Positions 35,170-44,043 of a stretch of 64,000 nucleotides of DNA are shown in pieces (positions within the stretch are counted from its first letter, which is position 1; every line of letters begins with the position of its first letter). The DNA is taken from the NCBI RefSeq assembly GCF_900230195.1, contig NZ_OCNE01000001.1, forward strand, positions 310,001 through 374,000, read 5' to 3'. The translations under genes were made by a program, and so were the position numbers. A model generated the notes under the pieces. That model was not told the DNA's origin. It was given only the letters and a program-made list of their open reading frames with translations, and searched no databases. This DNA is from Streptomyces zhaozhouensis (GTDB taxonomy: Bacteria > Actinomycetota > Actinomycetes > Streptomycetales > Streptomycetaceae).

Positions 35170-36131
35170 GATCGGCCCTCGTTGGTCTCTGCGTTCACAG
35201 CGGCCTCGGTCTGCTCGATGCCGGCCGGCGCGAACCCGGTCTGGCCCTTCTCCGCCAGTTCCTGGAGGTAGGCGTCGTACTCGTCCGGCGAGACCACCTT
35301 GACGTTGAAGAGCATCCGGGAGTGGTCCACGCCGCACATCTCGGCGCACTTGCCGAGGAAGGTGCCCTGCCGGTCCGGGGTCACCTCGAAGCTGTTGACG
35401 TGTCCGGGGATCGCGTCCTGCTTCATCAGGAACGGAACCACCCAGAAGGAGTGCACCACGTCCCTGGACGTGATGATGAACTGCACGGTCTCGCCCTCGG
35501 GGAGGACCAGCGTCGGGCCCGGGTTGCCGGTGTCCGGGTCGCGGTCGGCCGGGGTGCCGATCTCGTAGACGCCGTCGGCGTCGTCCGGGACCCGGTCCAT
35601 CATCCGGTCGGGGATGGAGGCCAACTCCTCGGCGTCCTGGGCGTACTCGTCGGAGACGCCCACGGGCTCCAGGTAGTTGAAGGCCCAACTCCACTGGAAG
35701 CCCACCACGTTGATCACGTGGTCCGGCTCGTCCGAGGTCTCGAGCAGCTCGGTCTGGTCCCGCGCGGTGAAGTAGAAGAGCACCGACACGATGATCAGCG
35801 GCACGAGCGTGTAGAGCGCCTCGATGGGCACGTTGTACCGGTTCTGCGGGGGAACCTCCACCTTGGTCCGAGACCGCCGGTGGAAGAAGACACTCCACAG
35901 GATCAGGCCCCAGACCAGCACCCCCGTTGCCAGTGCGGCGGCCCAGGAACCCTGCCACAGGGCCAGGATGCGGGGCGCCTCCTCCGTGACCGGGGTGGGC
36001 ATACCGAGCCGGGGAAAGTCCTCGGATGTGCAACCTGTCGCGGTTGCCAGGACCAGGCCCGCGATCAGCGCCTGCGGCAGAACCCGCCGCATCGGGCGCC
36101 GCGACGAGCGGTCGGAGCCGTTGGGACTCAC
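35166..36131 (-). CDS. ctaC: Cytochrome c oxidase subunit II
   Basis: A 321-aa subunit carrying the dinuclear CuA centre: ligands in [12 protein letters not shown] (C-x3-C-x3-H-x2-M) with the upstream His in [11 protein letters not shown]. The N-terminus is a lipoprotein-type signal (LVLATATGC) followed by two membrane helices ([21 protein letters not shown] and [15 protein letters not shown]). GTG 36131 (VSPNGSDRS) is supported by GGGAAGG 7 nt upstream and by resemblance to Streptomyces CtaC N-termini. A palindrome at 36205-36235 may control it. Confidence 0.95.
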   Translation of the reverse strand: MSPNGSDRSSRRPMRRVLPQALIAGLVLATATGCTSEDFPRLGMPTPVTEEAPRILALWQGSWAAALATGVLVWGLILWSVFFHRRSRTKVEVPPQNRYNVPIEALYTLVPLIIVSVLFYFTARDQTELLETSDEPDHVINVVGFQWSWAFNYLEPVGVSDEYAQDAEELASIPDRMMDRVPDDADGVYEIGTPADRDPDTGNPGPTLVLPEGETVQFIITSRDVVHSFWVVPFLMKQDAIPGHVNSFEVTPDRQGTFLGKCAEMCGVDHSRMLFNVKVVSPDEYDAYLQELAEKGQTGFAPAGIEQTEAAVNAETNEGRS

Positions 36132-36204
36132 GTAGCGCCTTCCCGAGAGTCTCGCCCATGTCCGGGCTGCCATCGCACGGAGCGGGGCCGGCCCTGGCAC
36201 GGGC

Positions 36205-36235
36205 AGGGTTTGGATGTTTATGCGGACCAAACCCT
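36205..36235. promoter_or_regulatory. Palindromic operator candidate between ctaC and csd-tusA
   Basis: AGGGTTTGG (36205-36213) and CCAAACCCT (36227-36235) form a perfect 9-bp inverted repeat with a 13-bp AT-richer spacer, 74 bp upstream of ctaC and 93 bp upstream of the divergent gene. Confidence 0.6.
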
Positions 36236-36314
36236 ACTGGACGCTCCCGGGGGTCACGCGGGGAGGGTGCCCAACGCGCCGTGCGGGCCCACGAAGGGGT
36301 TGTACCGGGGTTGT

Positions 36315-36320
36315 TAGCGT
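36315..36320 (+). promoter_or_regulatory. -10 element for leaderless cysteine desulfurase-TusA gene
   Basis: TAGCGT ends 7 nt before GTG 36328; no ribosome site is present. Confidence 0.5.
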
Positions 36321-36327
36321 GGCGGAC

Positions 36328-37710
36328 GTGGCTTACTTCGACGCGGCCTCGGCGCTGCCCCTTCACCCGGTCGCGCGGCAGGCACTGATCGCCGCGGAGG
36401 CGGACGGCTGGGCCGATCCGGCCAGGCCGCACCGGGAGGGGCGCCGGGCGCGGATGCTGCTCGACGCGGCCAGGGAGACGGCGGCCGAGGCGGTCGGGTG
36501 TCGGCCGGACGAGTTGGTCTTCACCTCTTCCGGTACCTCCGCGCTGCACCGGGGCGTCGCGGGCGCGTTGGCCGGCCGGGTCAGGGTCGGACGCCATCTG
36601 GTGGTCTCGGCCGTGGAGCACTCGGCGGTGCTGCACGCGGCCGAGGCGCACCGCGCCGCGGGCGGCACCTCGGCCGAGGTGCCGGCCGACCGGCTCGGCC
36701 GGGTGGGCCCGGACGCGGTGGCCGAGGCGCTGGCGGCGGCACCCGGCCCGACCGCGTTGGCCTGTGTGCAGTCGGCCAACCACGAGGTGGGCACGGCGCA
36801 GCCGGTGGCGGAGATCGCCGGGGTCTGCCGGGCGGCCGGGGTGCCGCTGCTGGTGGACGCGGCGCAGTCGCTCCCGTGGGGGCGGGTCGAGGAGGGCTGG
36901 TCGCTGCTGACGGGCAGCGCGCACAAGTGGGGCGGTCCGGGCGGCGTCGGGCTGCTGGCGGTGCGCAAGGGCACCCGCTTCGCACCGCCGGGACCCGCCG
37001 ACGAGCGGGAGTCGGGCCGGGCGCCCGGCTTCCCGCACCTCCCGGCGATCGTGGCGGCGGCGGCCTCGCTGCGCGCGGTGCGGGCGGAGGCGGAGGCGGA
37101 GGCCGCGCGGCTGGCGGCGCTGGTGGAGCGGATCCGGACGCGGGTGCCCGAGCTGGTCGAGGACGTGGAGGTGGTGGGCGACCCGGTGCGGCGGCTGCCC
37201 CACCTGGTGACGTTCTCCTGTCTCCATGTCGACGGGGAGGCGCTGCTGCACGCGTTGGACCGGGCGGAGTTCTCCGTCTCCTCCGGCTCCTCGTGCACCT
37301 CCAGCACGTTGACCCCCAGCCATGTGCTGCGGGCCATGGGGGTGTTGTCGGAGGGCAACGTGCGGGTCTCGCTGCCGCCGGGCACCGCGCCGGAGGAGGT
37401 GGAACGTTTCCTCGATGTGTTGCCCGCGGCGGTCGCCGGGGTGCGGGAGCAGCTGCTGGGGCCGGCCGACGGGCCGGCGCCCGTCGTGGACGCCGGCGAG
37501 GAGCTGGTGGTCGACGCCCTGGGGCGGCGCTGCCCGGCGCCGGTGATCGAGCTGGCCAGGGCCATCGGCCGGGTGCCGGTGGGCGGGACGGTGGCGGTGC
37601 TGGCGGACGACGTGGCGGCCAGGCTCGACATCCCCGCCTGGTGCGAGATGCGCGGGCAGGAGTACCTGGGCGAGGCCGGGCAGGCCCACCGGGTGCGGCG
37701 GCTGGCCTGA
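36328..37710 (+). CDS. Cysteine desulfurase fused to a TusA-type sulfur carrier
   Basis: A 460-aa two-domain protein. Residues about 1-380 are a NifS-like PLP enzyme: PLP Lys in [11 protein letters not shown], Asp-Gln pair in [10 protein letters not shown], and the catalytic Cys in SSGSSCTSS. Residues about 390-460 are TusA-like with the sulfur-accepting Cys in [11 protein letters not shown] (the CPxP motif). Fusion lets persulfide pass directly from donor to carrier, for use in tRNA thiolation or cofactor synthesis. GTG 36328 ([12 protein letters not shown]) is chosen for the leaderless -10 and typical N-terminus; GTG 36319 is an alternative. Divergent from ctaC. Confidence 0.9.
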   Translation: MAYFDAASALPLHPVARQALIAAEADGWADPARPHREGRRARMLLDAARETAAEAVGCRPDELVFTSSGTSALHRGVAGALAGRVRVGRHLVVSAVEHSAVLHAAEAHRAAGGTSAEVPADRLGRVGPDAVAEALAAAPGPTALACVQSANHEVGTAQPVAEIAGVCRAAGVPLLVDAAQSLPWGRVEEGWSLLTGSAHKWGGPGGVGLLAVRKGTRFAPPGPADERESGRAPGFPHLPAIVAAAASLRAVRAEAEAEAARLAALVERIRTRVPELVEDVEVVGDPVRRLPHLVTFSCLHVDGEALLHALDRAEFSVSSGSSCTSSTLTPSHVLRAMGVLSEGNVRVSLPPGTAPEEVERFLDVLPAAVAGVREQLLGPADGPAPVVDAGEELVVDALGRRCPAPVIELARAIGRVPVGGTVAVLADDVAARLDIPAWCEMRGQEYLGEAGQAHRVRRLA

Positions 37711-37740
37711 ACCGCGCCGGTCGCCGCGTCCCGCGCCCGC

Positions 37741-38715
37741 TCACTGGATGAAGGGGCGGACCTCCTCGGCGGCGTCGTCGCCGTACGCCTTGGTGAAGCG
37801 CTCGATGAACGAGCCCCGGTTGAGCGTGTACTCCTGGGTGCCGACGGTCTCGATGACCAGGGTGGCCACCATGCAGCCCAACTGGGCCGCGCGCTCCAGG
37901 GAGGTGCCCCAGCTGAGTCCGGAGAGGAAGCCCGCGCGGAACGCGTCGCCCACGCCGGTCGGCTCGACCTTGGCGGTCTCCTCGGGGCAGCCGACCTGGA
38001 TCGACGGCTCGCCGGCCCGGTCCACGCGCACCCCGCGCGCGCCCAGGGTGGTGACGCGGGTGCCGACCTTCTCCAGCACCTCCTCGTCGCTCCAGCCGGT
38101 CTTGCTCTCGACGAGGGCCTTCTCGTACTCGTTGGTGAAGAGATAGGCGGCGCCCTCGGTCAGCAGCCGGATCTCCTCGCCCTCCATCCGGGCCAGCTGC
38201 TGGGAGAAGTCGGCGGCGAACGGGATACCCCGGGTGCGGCACTCCTCGGTGTGCCGCAGCATCGCCTCGGGGTCGTCGGCGCCGATGTGCACCAAATCGA
38301 GCCCGCCGACGCGCTCGGCGACCAGCTGCAACTCGATCAGCCGGGCCTCGCTCATGGCCCCGGTGTAAAAGGAACCGATCTGATTGTGATCGGCATCGGT
38401 CGTGCAGACGAAACGCGCGGTGTGCAGCATCTCGGAGACCCGCACCGAGTCGCAGTCCACGCCGTGCCGCTCCAGCCAGGCGCGGTACTCGTCGAAGTCC
38501 TGGCCGACCGCGCCGACGAGGATCGGTCGGGCACCCAACTGGCCCATGCCGTAGCAGATGTTGGCGCCGACGCCGCCGCGTCGCACCTCCAGGCCGTCCA
38601 CCAGGAAGGAGAGAGAGACCGTGTGCAGTTGGTCGCCCACGAGCTGGTCGGCGAAGCGACCCGGAAAGGTCATCAGATGGTCGTTGGCGATCGAACCTGA
38701 GACAGCGATGCGCAC
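37741..38715 (-). CDS. PfkB-family adenosine kinase
   Basis: A 324-aa ribokinase-fold sugar kinase. The N-terminal substrate region contains RRGGVGANICYGMGQLG; the C-terminal anion hole and catalytic base are in GVGDAFRAGFLSGL. It resembles M. tuberculosis Rv2202c (AdoK), which phosphorylates adenosine and lies near ctaC there too, so adenosine kinase is the best call; other carbohydrates cannot be excluded. GTG 38715 follows GGAGAG. Confidence 0.8.
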   Translation of the reverse strand: MRIAVSGSIANDHLMTFPGRFADQLVGDQLHTVSLSFLVDGLEVRRGGVGANICYGMGQLGARPILVGAVGQDFDEYRAWLERHGVDCDSVRVSEMLHTARFVCTTDADHNQIGSFYTGAMSEARLIELQLVAERVGGLDLVHIGADDPEAMLRHTEECRTRGIPFAADFSQQLARMEGEEIRLLTEGAAYLFTNEYEKALVESKTGWSDEEVLEKVGTRVTTLGARGVRVDRAGEPSIQVGCPEETAKVEPTGVGDAFRAGFLSGLSWGTSLERAAQLGCMVATLVIETVGTQEYTLNRGSFIERFTKAYGDDAAEEVRPFIQ

Positions 38716-38847
38716 GAGGGCTCTCCAGGGGCAGGCAGCGAAAGTCAGCGTCAGGCTACCCCGCGTGGAACCTACGGTGATCGGTCGTCGTCACATTGGT
38801 GATTCCGGTGAGCGATGCGCATCCGGTGGGCGACATGAGGAGCTGAC

Positions 38848-40419
38848 GTGCGGGACGAGGAGAGCCACGAGACGACCCGTCGACGCTGGCCCGCGGTGAC
38901 CGCGGTGGCGGCCAGCGTGGTCCTGCTGGCCGGGACCTTCTACGGCGTCGGCATGGCCGAGGACGGCGAAGACGGGAGCGGGGACAGGGACGAGCCGCTG
39001 GCGTTGGACGCCCGCGAGGGCGTCGGCGAGCTGGCGATGGACGGCGCCTCGGCGCCGGCGCGGCCGGCGCTCGGGCCGCTGGTCCTGGAGGGGGACCCGC
39101 CGCCGGCGCCGGAGGCGGCGGCCGTGCACCACTTCGACGAGGACGGCGTCGACGCCGCTCGGGTCGCCGCGCTGGCGGCCGACCTCGGGCTGGCCGGCGA
39201 ACCGGTGGCCTCGGGCGGGAGTTGGACCGTCGTCGGCACCTCGGACGGCGAACGGGAGGGCGCGCTGCTGGTGGCCGACGAGGCCCCGGGGCACTGGTTC
39301 TACTCCCTGGACGGGACGGTGGCCGACGCCACGGGGGCCGTCGCCGAGCCCGCCGGGCCGGGGAGCACCTCCGACGATCCCGACGCCTCGGTCTCCTCGG
39401 ACGGGACGCTCTCGTCCGAGGGGATGCCGCCGGCCGACGGCCGTCCGGCGCCCACCGAGGAGGAGGCGCTGCGCGCCGCCGGCCCGCTGCTGGACGCGTG
39501 GGGCCTGGAGGACGCGGCCGTGGACGCCTCCACGGTCAGCGGCGCGCACCGGCAGGTGGTCGCGGAGCCGACCGTCGGGGGGCTGCCGGTGGCCGGGATG
39601 GACGTGGTGGCGACGGTGGGCCACGGCGGCGAGCTGCTTTCCGTCTCCGGGGTGCTCGGGGTGCCGACCGAGGGCGAGGAGCGCCCGGTGTCGGACGCGT
39701 CCGCCGCGCTGGAGCGGGTCAACGAGGGCGCCGGCACCGCGGCCGCCCGCGACACCGGCCGGCCCTGCCTCCAGCGGGGTGCCGACGAGGCCCCGGCGGA
39801 CGAGGCCCGGGCCGACGGCGCCCGGGCGGACGAGAGCATCGAACCCGCGCTTCCCGACCTGCCCTGCGACGCCCCCGGGGACGAGCCGGCTGAGGCGACG
39901 CCGGCCACCGTGGAGCTGGGGCTGTCGCTGGAGCGCTCCGAGGGCGAGCCGCTGCTGGTCCCGGCGTGGCTCTTCCGCGCCGAGGACGCGGAAGGACGGC
40001 GGCACACCGTGGCCGAACCTGCGGTGGAGCACGTCCCCTCCCCCGCCTCCGGTGACGACGACGCGCGCGTCGGGGAGGGCGGGGACGGCGAGGCCGAGGA
40101 GGGGGACGGAGCCGAGTCCGTCCCGGCCGAGCCGGCCGAGCCGGCGGAGCTGCCGGCCGCCGGCCTCTCGGTGGTCGACCACGCGCCCGAGGCACGCACC
40201 CTGACCGTGAGCTTCTGGGCCGGGGTGTGCGACACCTACCAGGTGCGGGCGCACGAGACGGACGAGGAGGTCACGCTCTCCGTGGAGCGCGTCGGCCCCG
40301 AGTCCGACGAGGTCTGCATCATGCTCGCGGAGCAGCAGACGGACGAGGTCGCCCTGGACGAGCCGGTCGGCGACCGCCGGCTGGTCGACGAGGAGGGCCG
40401 GGAACTGACGACCCGCTGA
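38848..40419 (+). CDS. Large acidic membrane-anchored hypothetical protein
   Basis: A 523-aa protein with one N-terminal signal-anchor (WPAVTAVAASVVLLAGTFYGV) and a long, very acidic extracellular part. A central segment (about residues 205-280, ALRAAGPLLDAWGL, VAGMDVVATVGHGGELLSVSGVLG) has a PepSY-like pattern. A repetitive stretch ADEAPADEARADGARADES sits around residue 310, and the C-terminus has paired cysteines (GVCDTY, EVCIML). GTG 38848 follows GAGGAG at 5 nt. Function unknown. Confidence 0.72.
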   Translation: MRDEESHETTRRRWPAVTAVAASVVLLAGTFYGVGMAEDGEDGSGDRDEPLALDAREGVGELAMDGASAPARPALGPLVLEGDPPPAPEAAAVHHFDEDGVDAARVAALAADLGLAGEPVASGGSWTVVGTSDGEREGALLVADEAPGHWFYSLDGTVADATGAVAEPAGPGSTSDDPDASVSSDGTLSSEGMPPADGRPAPTEEEALRAAGPLLDAWGLEDAAVDASTVSGAHRQVVAEPTVGGLPVAGMDVVATVGHGGELLSVSGVLGVPTEGEERPVSDASAALERVNEGAGTAAARDTGRPCLQRGADEAPADEARADGARADESIEPALPDLPCDAPGDEPAEATPATVELGLSLERSEGEPLLVPAWLFRAEDAEGRRHTVAEPAVEHVPSPASGDDDARVGEGGDGEAEEGDGAESVPAEPAEPAELPAAGLSVVDHAPEARTLTVSFWAGVCDTYQVRAHETDEEVTLSVERVGPESDEVCIMLAEQQTDEVALDEPVGDRRLVDEEGRELTTR

Positions 40420-40441
40420 GCCGCGCGCCGGCGCACAGCAC

Positions 40442-40486
40442 ACGAGGGGCGGCGCCCGGGAGACCATCCCGGGCGTCGCCCCTCGT
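40442..40486. terminator. Bidirectional terminator between the acidic protein and erpA
   Basis: A 20-bp stem (40442-40461 with 40467-40486) with one G.U pair and loop GACCA, between convergent stops. Confidence 0.85.
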
Positions 40487-40536
40487 CACGCGTCGGCGCG
40501 CGGTCCTCACCCGAGGGCGGAGTCCCGCGTCACGCG

Positions 40537-40887
40537 TCAGCTGAAGGAGTCGCCGCAGGCGCAGGAGCCCGTAGCGTTGGGGTTGTCGATGGTGAAGCCC
40601 TGCTTCTCGATGGTGTCGACGAAGTCGATGGAGGCGCCACCGAGGTAGGGGGCGCTCATCCGGTCGGTGACGACCTTGACGCCCTCGAAGTCCTTGACCA
40701 CGTCGCCGTCGAGCGAACGCTCGTCGAAGAAGAGCTGGTAGCGCAGACCGGAACACCCACCGGGCTGGACGGCCACCCGCAGCGCCAGGTCGTCACGCCC
40801 CTCCTGCTCCAGCAGGCCCCTGACCTTGGCCACGGCCGCGTCGGAAACGATGATGCCGTCGACCGCGGCCTCTTCCGTTACGGACAT
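40537..40887 (-). CDS. erpA: Iron-sulfur cluster insertion protein (HesB/IscA/ErpA)
   Basis: A 116-aa A-type carrier that delivers Fe-S clusters to apoproteins. The three conserved cysteines are C45 in GGCSGL and C109/C111 in SCACGDSF. ATG 40887 follows GGGAG. It is divergent from nadA, whose product needs a [4Fe-4S] cluster, so ErpA may serve NadA; the shared upstream region has several palindromes. Confidence 0.92.
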   Translation of the reverse strand: MSVTEEAAVDGIIVSDAAVAKVRGLLEQEGRDDLALRVAVQPGGCSGLRYQLFFDERSLDGDVVKDFEGVKVVTDRMSAPYLGGASIDFVDTIEKQGFTIDNPNATGSCACGDSFS

Positions 40888-41179
40888 CTGCGAATCTCCC
40901 GGGGTAGTTCGGAATGCTCTGCCGAGGGCGGTAACGGAACGGCCCGCCGAGGTATTCCCCGTCCGCCGCGCCTTCTTCCGCGGCCCTCTCTCTCATGCTC
41001 GCACACCGGGGATCGCCCGCACACGGTCGCGCGGGAGAGTGACGCGATCGGCAGGGCCCGCGCATCGTCAAACTGACGCGAAGGAGTTATGCTCCATAAC
41101 GTCAGTAAGACGAAAAGACGGTCGGTCGAACCTCCGCCCTGACCGGCCGGAGGAACCCGCCACCAGAAAGGGTGCCGCC
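40888..41179. other. Divergent erpA-nadA control region
   Basis: A 292-bp gap with no ORF. The nadA-proximal half (41066-41112) contains the palindromes described separately; the erpA-proximal half shows nothing I can name. Confidence 0.5.
41066..41112 (+). promoter_or_regulatory. Palindrome cluster upstream of nadA
   Basis: Elements: CGTCA-AAC-TGACG (41066-41078), GTTATG-CTC-CATAAC (41086-41100) and CGTC-AGTAA-GACG (41100-41112). ACTGACG (41072-41078) also pairs with CGTCAGT (41100-41106). They end 67 bp before nadA, consistent with a NAD-metabolism repressor site; which regulator is unknown. Confidence 0.5.
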
Positions 41180-42367
41180 GTGACCAGCGCCCAGCCCCTC
41201 GATGTCGAGCCGACCCCGTTGGCGCTGCTGCTGCTCGGCCGGGAGTCCGACCCGGCCAGCGAGCGCGGCGTCGACTGCCCCGGCGACCTGCCGGCACCCT
41301 CCGACCCCGACCTGGTGGAGAGGGCCAGGGCCGCGAAGGAGGCCCTCGGCGACCGGGTCTTCGTGCTCGGACACCACTACCAGCGCGACGAGGTCATCCA
41401 GTTCGCCGACGTCACCGGCGACTCCTTCAAGCTCGCCAGGGACGCGGCGGCCCGCCCGGAGGCGGAGTTCATCGTGTTCTGCGGTGTGCACTTCATGGCC
41501 GAGTCCGCAGACATCCTGACCGGCGACGACCAGCGGGTGATCCTCCCCGACCTGGCGGCCGGCTGCTCCATGGCCGACATGGCCACCGCCGAGCAGGTCG
41601 CCGAGGCCTGGGACGTGCTGACCGACGCCGGCGTCGCCGGGGACACCGTTCCCGTCAGCTACATGAACTCCTCCGCCGACATCAAGGCGTTCACCGGCCG
41701 CCACGGCGGCACCATCTGCACCTCGTCCAACGCCAAGCGCGCACTGACCTGGGCCTTCGAGCGGGCCGGCGACAACGGCAAGGTGCTCTTCCTCCCCGAC
41801 CAGCACCTGGGCCGCAACACCGCCGTCCGCGAGCTGGGCCTCACCCTCGACGACTGCGTCGTCTACAACCCGCACCGGCCGAACGGCGGCCTCACCGTCG
41901 AGCAGCTGCGCGCGGCGAAGATGATCCTGTGGCGCGGCCACTGCTCGGTGCACGGCCGCTTCTCCCTGGAGTCCGTGCGCGAGGTCAGGGAACGCGTCCC
42001 CGGCGTGAACGTCCTCGTCCACCCGGAGTGCCGGCACGAGGTCGTCGCCGCGGCGGACCACGTGGGCTCCACCGAGCACATCATCGCCACCCTGGACGCG
42101 GCCCCCGAGGGCTCCCGCTGGGCCGTGGGCACCGAGCTGAACCTGGTGCGCCGGCTGGCCAACCGCTACGCCGACCAGGGCAAGGAGATCGTCTTCCTCG
42201 ACCGCACGGTCTGCTTCTGCTCCACGATGAACCGGATCGACCTGCCGCACCTCGTCTGGTCGCTGGAGTCGCTGGCCGCCGGCAAGGTCATCAACCGCAT
42301 CGAGGTCGACCGGGAGACCGAGCACGACGCCAAGCTGGCGCTGGAGAGGATGCTGGCGCTGCCCTGA
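41180..42367 (+). CDS. nadA: Quinolinate synthase
   Basis: [4Fe-4S] enzyme condensing iminoaspartate with dihydroxyacetone phosphate to quinolinate in de novo NAD synthesis, 395 aa. Three ligand cysteines fit FCGVHFMAESA, HPECRHEV and VCFCSTMNR; substrate motifs HHYQRDEV, GDSFKLAR and YMNSSADIKA are present. GTG 41180 follows AAAGGGTG; an upstream open frame from 40826 is not coding-like. nadB and nadC are not in this window's adjoining positions. Confidence 0.94.
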   Translation: MTSAQPLDVEPTPLALLLLGRESDPASERGVDCPGDLPAPSDPDLVERARAAKEALGDRVFVLGHHYQRDEVIQFADVTGDSFKLARDAAARPEAEFIVFCGVHFMAESADILTGDDQRVILPDLAAGCSMADMATAEQVAEAWDVLTDAGVAGDTVPVSYMNSSADIKAFTGRHGGTICTSSNAKRALTWAFERAGDNGKVLFLPDQHLGRNTAVRELGLTLDDCVVYNPHRPNGGLTVEQLRAAKMILWRGHCSVHGRFSLESVREVRERVPGVNVLVHPECRHEVVAAADHVGSTEHIIATLDAAPEGSRWAVGTELNLVRRLANRYADQGKEIVFLDRTVCFCSTMNRIDLPHLVWSLESLAAGKVINRIEVDRETEHDAKLALERMLALP

Positions 42368-42442
42368 GCGTCGCAACGTTCCCGCCGTGGCGGGCCGGGC
42401 CCTCCGGCACCGCTCCCGGCGGGACCACCGCCCGGAAGGACA

Positions 42443-42480
42443 CTCGGGCCCGGACCCCACGGGGGAGGTCCGGGCCCGAG
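42443..42480. terminator. Bidirectional terminator between nadA and pspAA
   Basis: A perfect 14-bp stem CTCGGGCCCGGACC/GGTCCGGGCCCGAG (42443-42456 with 42467-42480) and 10-nt loop between convergent stops. Confidence 0.85.
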
Positions 42481-42532
42481 ACGCTGTTCAGGCGGCGAGC
42501 GCGCCAGACGGTGGGACGCGCGGCCAGGCGGC

Positions 42533-42811
42533 TCAGTCCGGGATCAGGCCGTCCTCGGTCAGCATCGCCCGCACCTCGTCGATGGTCGCGTCCGGCGCGG
42601 GCAGGATCAGCTCCGACGGCTCCAGCGAGTCCTCGGAGAGCGGCGCGCCCAGCGTGCGGACGGCCTCCAGCAGGGCGGTGAGCGTCCGCCGGAAGCCGTC
42701 CTCGTCCCCGGACTCGACCTCGGCGAGCAGCTCGTCGTCCAGCTCGTTGAGGGTGGGGAAGTGGCTGTCGTCCAGCTTCACCTGGCCCTCCCCCATGATC
42801 CGCACGATCAT
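42533..42811 (-). CDS. pspAA: PspA-associated protein PspAA
   Basis: A 92-aa acidic protein beginning MIVRIMGEGQVKL and ending DEVRAMLTEDGLIP, matching the small PspAA family that accompanies PspA in actinobacteria. It lies 68 bp downstream of pspA on the same strand and is likely cotranscribed. ATG 42811 follows GGGAG. Its molecular role in the membrane-stress response is not established. Confidence 0.8.
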   Translation of the reverse strand: MIVRIMGEGQVKLDDSHFPTLNELDDELLAEVESGDEDGFRRTLTALLEAVRTLGAPLSEDSLEPSELILPAPDATIDEVRAMLTEDGLIPD

Positions 42812-42879
42812 GTCGTTCTCCCGGCTCTCGCGCTCACATACCTCGTCGGTCGAAAGTGGTCACCCAACAATCTCACCGA

Positions 42880-43680
42880 TCACTGCTTGTCGAACTTCGG
42901 CGACGACTGCTCCTGGTCCTGCGTCTGCGGGGCCGCCGCGTCCCCGCCCTCGATCGCCTGCCGCTGCGCGGAGCTGCCACCCGCCAGCTCGGCCTTCATC
43001 CGCTCCAGCTCGAACTCGACGTCCGCGTTGCCCGAGATGCGGTCCAACTCGGCGGTCAGGTCGTCCTTCGACGTGCCCGTCGGGTCGTCCAGGGCACCGG
43101 AGGCCAGCAGCTCGTCGATCGCGCCGGAACGCGCCTGGAGCTGCGCGGTCTTGTCCTCCGCACGCTGGATCGCCATGCCGACGTCGCCCATCTCCTCGGA
43201 GATGCCGGAGAACGCCTCGCCGATCCTGGTCTGCGCCTGGGCGGCCGTGTAGGTGGCCTTGATCGTCTCCTTGCGGGTACGGAACGCGTCCACCTTCGCC
43301 TGGAGCCGCTGCGCCGCCAGAGTGAGCTTGTTCTCCTCCGTCTGGAGGGTCTCGTGCTGCTGCTCCAGGTCGCTGATCTGCTGCGAGAGCGCGGCCCTGC
43401 GGGTCAGCGCCTCGCGGGCGAGGTCCTCGCGGCCCAGCGCCAGGGCCTTCTTCCCCTGCTCCTCCAGCTTCCCCGACTGGGTGTTGAGCTGGTTGAGCTG
43501 GAGTTCGAGCCGCTTGCGCGAGGTGGCCACGTCGGCGACCCCGCGGCGCACCTTCTGCAACAGCTCCAGCTGCTTCTGGTACGAGTAGTCGAGCGTCTCG
43601 CGCGGGTCCTCGGCCCGATCCAGGGCCTTGTTAGCCTTCGCGCGGAAGAGCATCCCCATCCGCTTCATGACACCGCTCAT
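42880..43680 (-). CDS. pspA: PspA/IM30 (ESCRT-III-like) membrane-stress protein
   Basis: A 266-aa almost wholly helical, heptad-rich protein. The amphipathic N-terminal helix (MKRMGMLFRAKANKALDRAED) binds stressed membranes, followed by coiled-coil hairpin helices; the C-terminal 30 residues are disordered. PspA oligomers protect membrane integrity under envelope stress. ATG 43680 gives the usual MSGVMKRMGM start, though its ribosome site is weak. The candidate -10 TAGGGT lies on the minus strand at 43758-43763. Confidence 0.92.
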   Translation of the reverse strand: MSGVMKRMGMLFRAKANKALDRAEDPRETLDYSYQKQLELLQKVRRGVADVATSRKRLELQLNQLNTQSGKLEEQGKKALALGREDLAREALTRRAALSQQISDLEQQHETLQTEENKLTLAAQRLQAKVDAFRTRKETIKATYTAAQAQTRIGEAFSGISEEMGDVGMAIQRAEDKTAQLQARSGAIDELLASGALDDPTGTSKDDLTAELDRISGNADVEFELERMKAELAGGSSAQRQAIEGGDAAAPQTQDQEQSSPKFDKQ

Positions 43681-44043
43681 GGGCTTTCGCGCGCCCCCTT
43701 CATGCCGGGCTCGAACCGATGGCCGTCTCTAGCCGCTTGAACTGCTGATCCCCTACTACCCTACGGGGCCCCTCTCCATTAGCGCACCGCCCGGCGGCGA
43801 ATGGCTCCTCCCCAAGGACGATCACGTCCCCCACCGCGTCCCGCGCGAGGACGACCCCGGCGAACGCGGAACGGACGACGGGGAGGACCCGGAAACGGCC
43901 GGAAAGGTTGCCTTCGGGCGCGCTCCGCGGCCGTGTTCCGCGCGCGCTCCCTGCCCAGCGCGGAAGGCGCGGCCCGCGCCGTTGCGGGATCGTGCCCCGC
44001 ACACCCGGTCGGCCGAGGATCTGGGGGCCTTACCCTGGGGAAC
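43681..44043. other. Divergent region between pspA and the DUF3043 gene
   Basis: A 363-bp gap without a convincing ORF. It contains the pspA promoter region, with TAGGGT and TAGTAGGGG motifs on the minus strand near 43750-43763, and the DUF3043 -10 at 44031-44036. The middle (43800-44000) shows nothing I can name. Confidence 0.5.
44031..44036 (+). promoter_or_regulatory. -10 element for the leaderless DUF3043 gene
   Basis: TACCCT, 7 nt before GTG 44044. Confidence 0.5.

Noticed and set aside
36205..36235. Rex-type redox operator upstream of ctaC
   Set aside because: The half-sites AGGGTTTGG/CCAAACCCT and 13-bp spacer do not fit the Rex consensus.
33433..37689. 1418-codon minus-strand ORF as a giant protein
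   Set aside because: It is ctaD extended upstream through out-of-frame ctaC and the opposite-strand desulfurase gene.
43690..43735. Minus-strand GGTTCGAGCCC resembling a tRNA T-arm upstream of pspA
   Set aside because: No matching 7-bp acceptor stem or anticodon arm can be drawn around it; the T-stem is only four pairs with one wobble.
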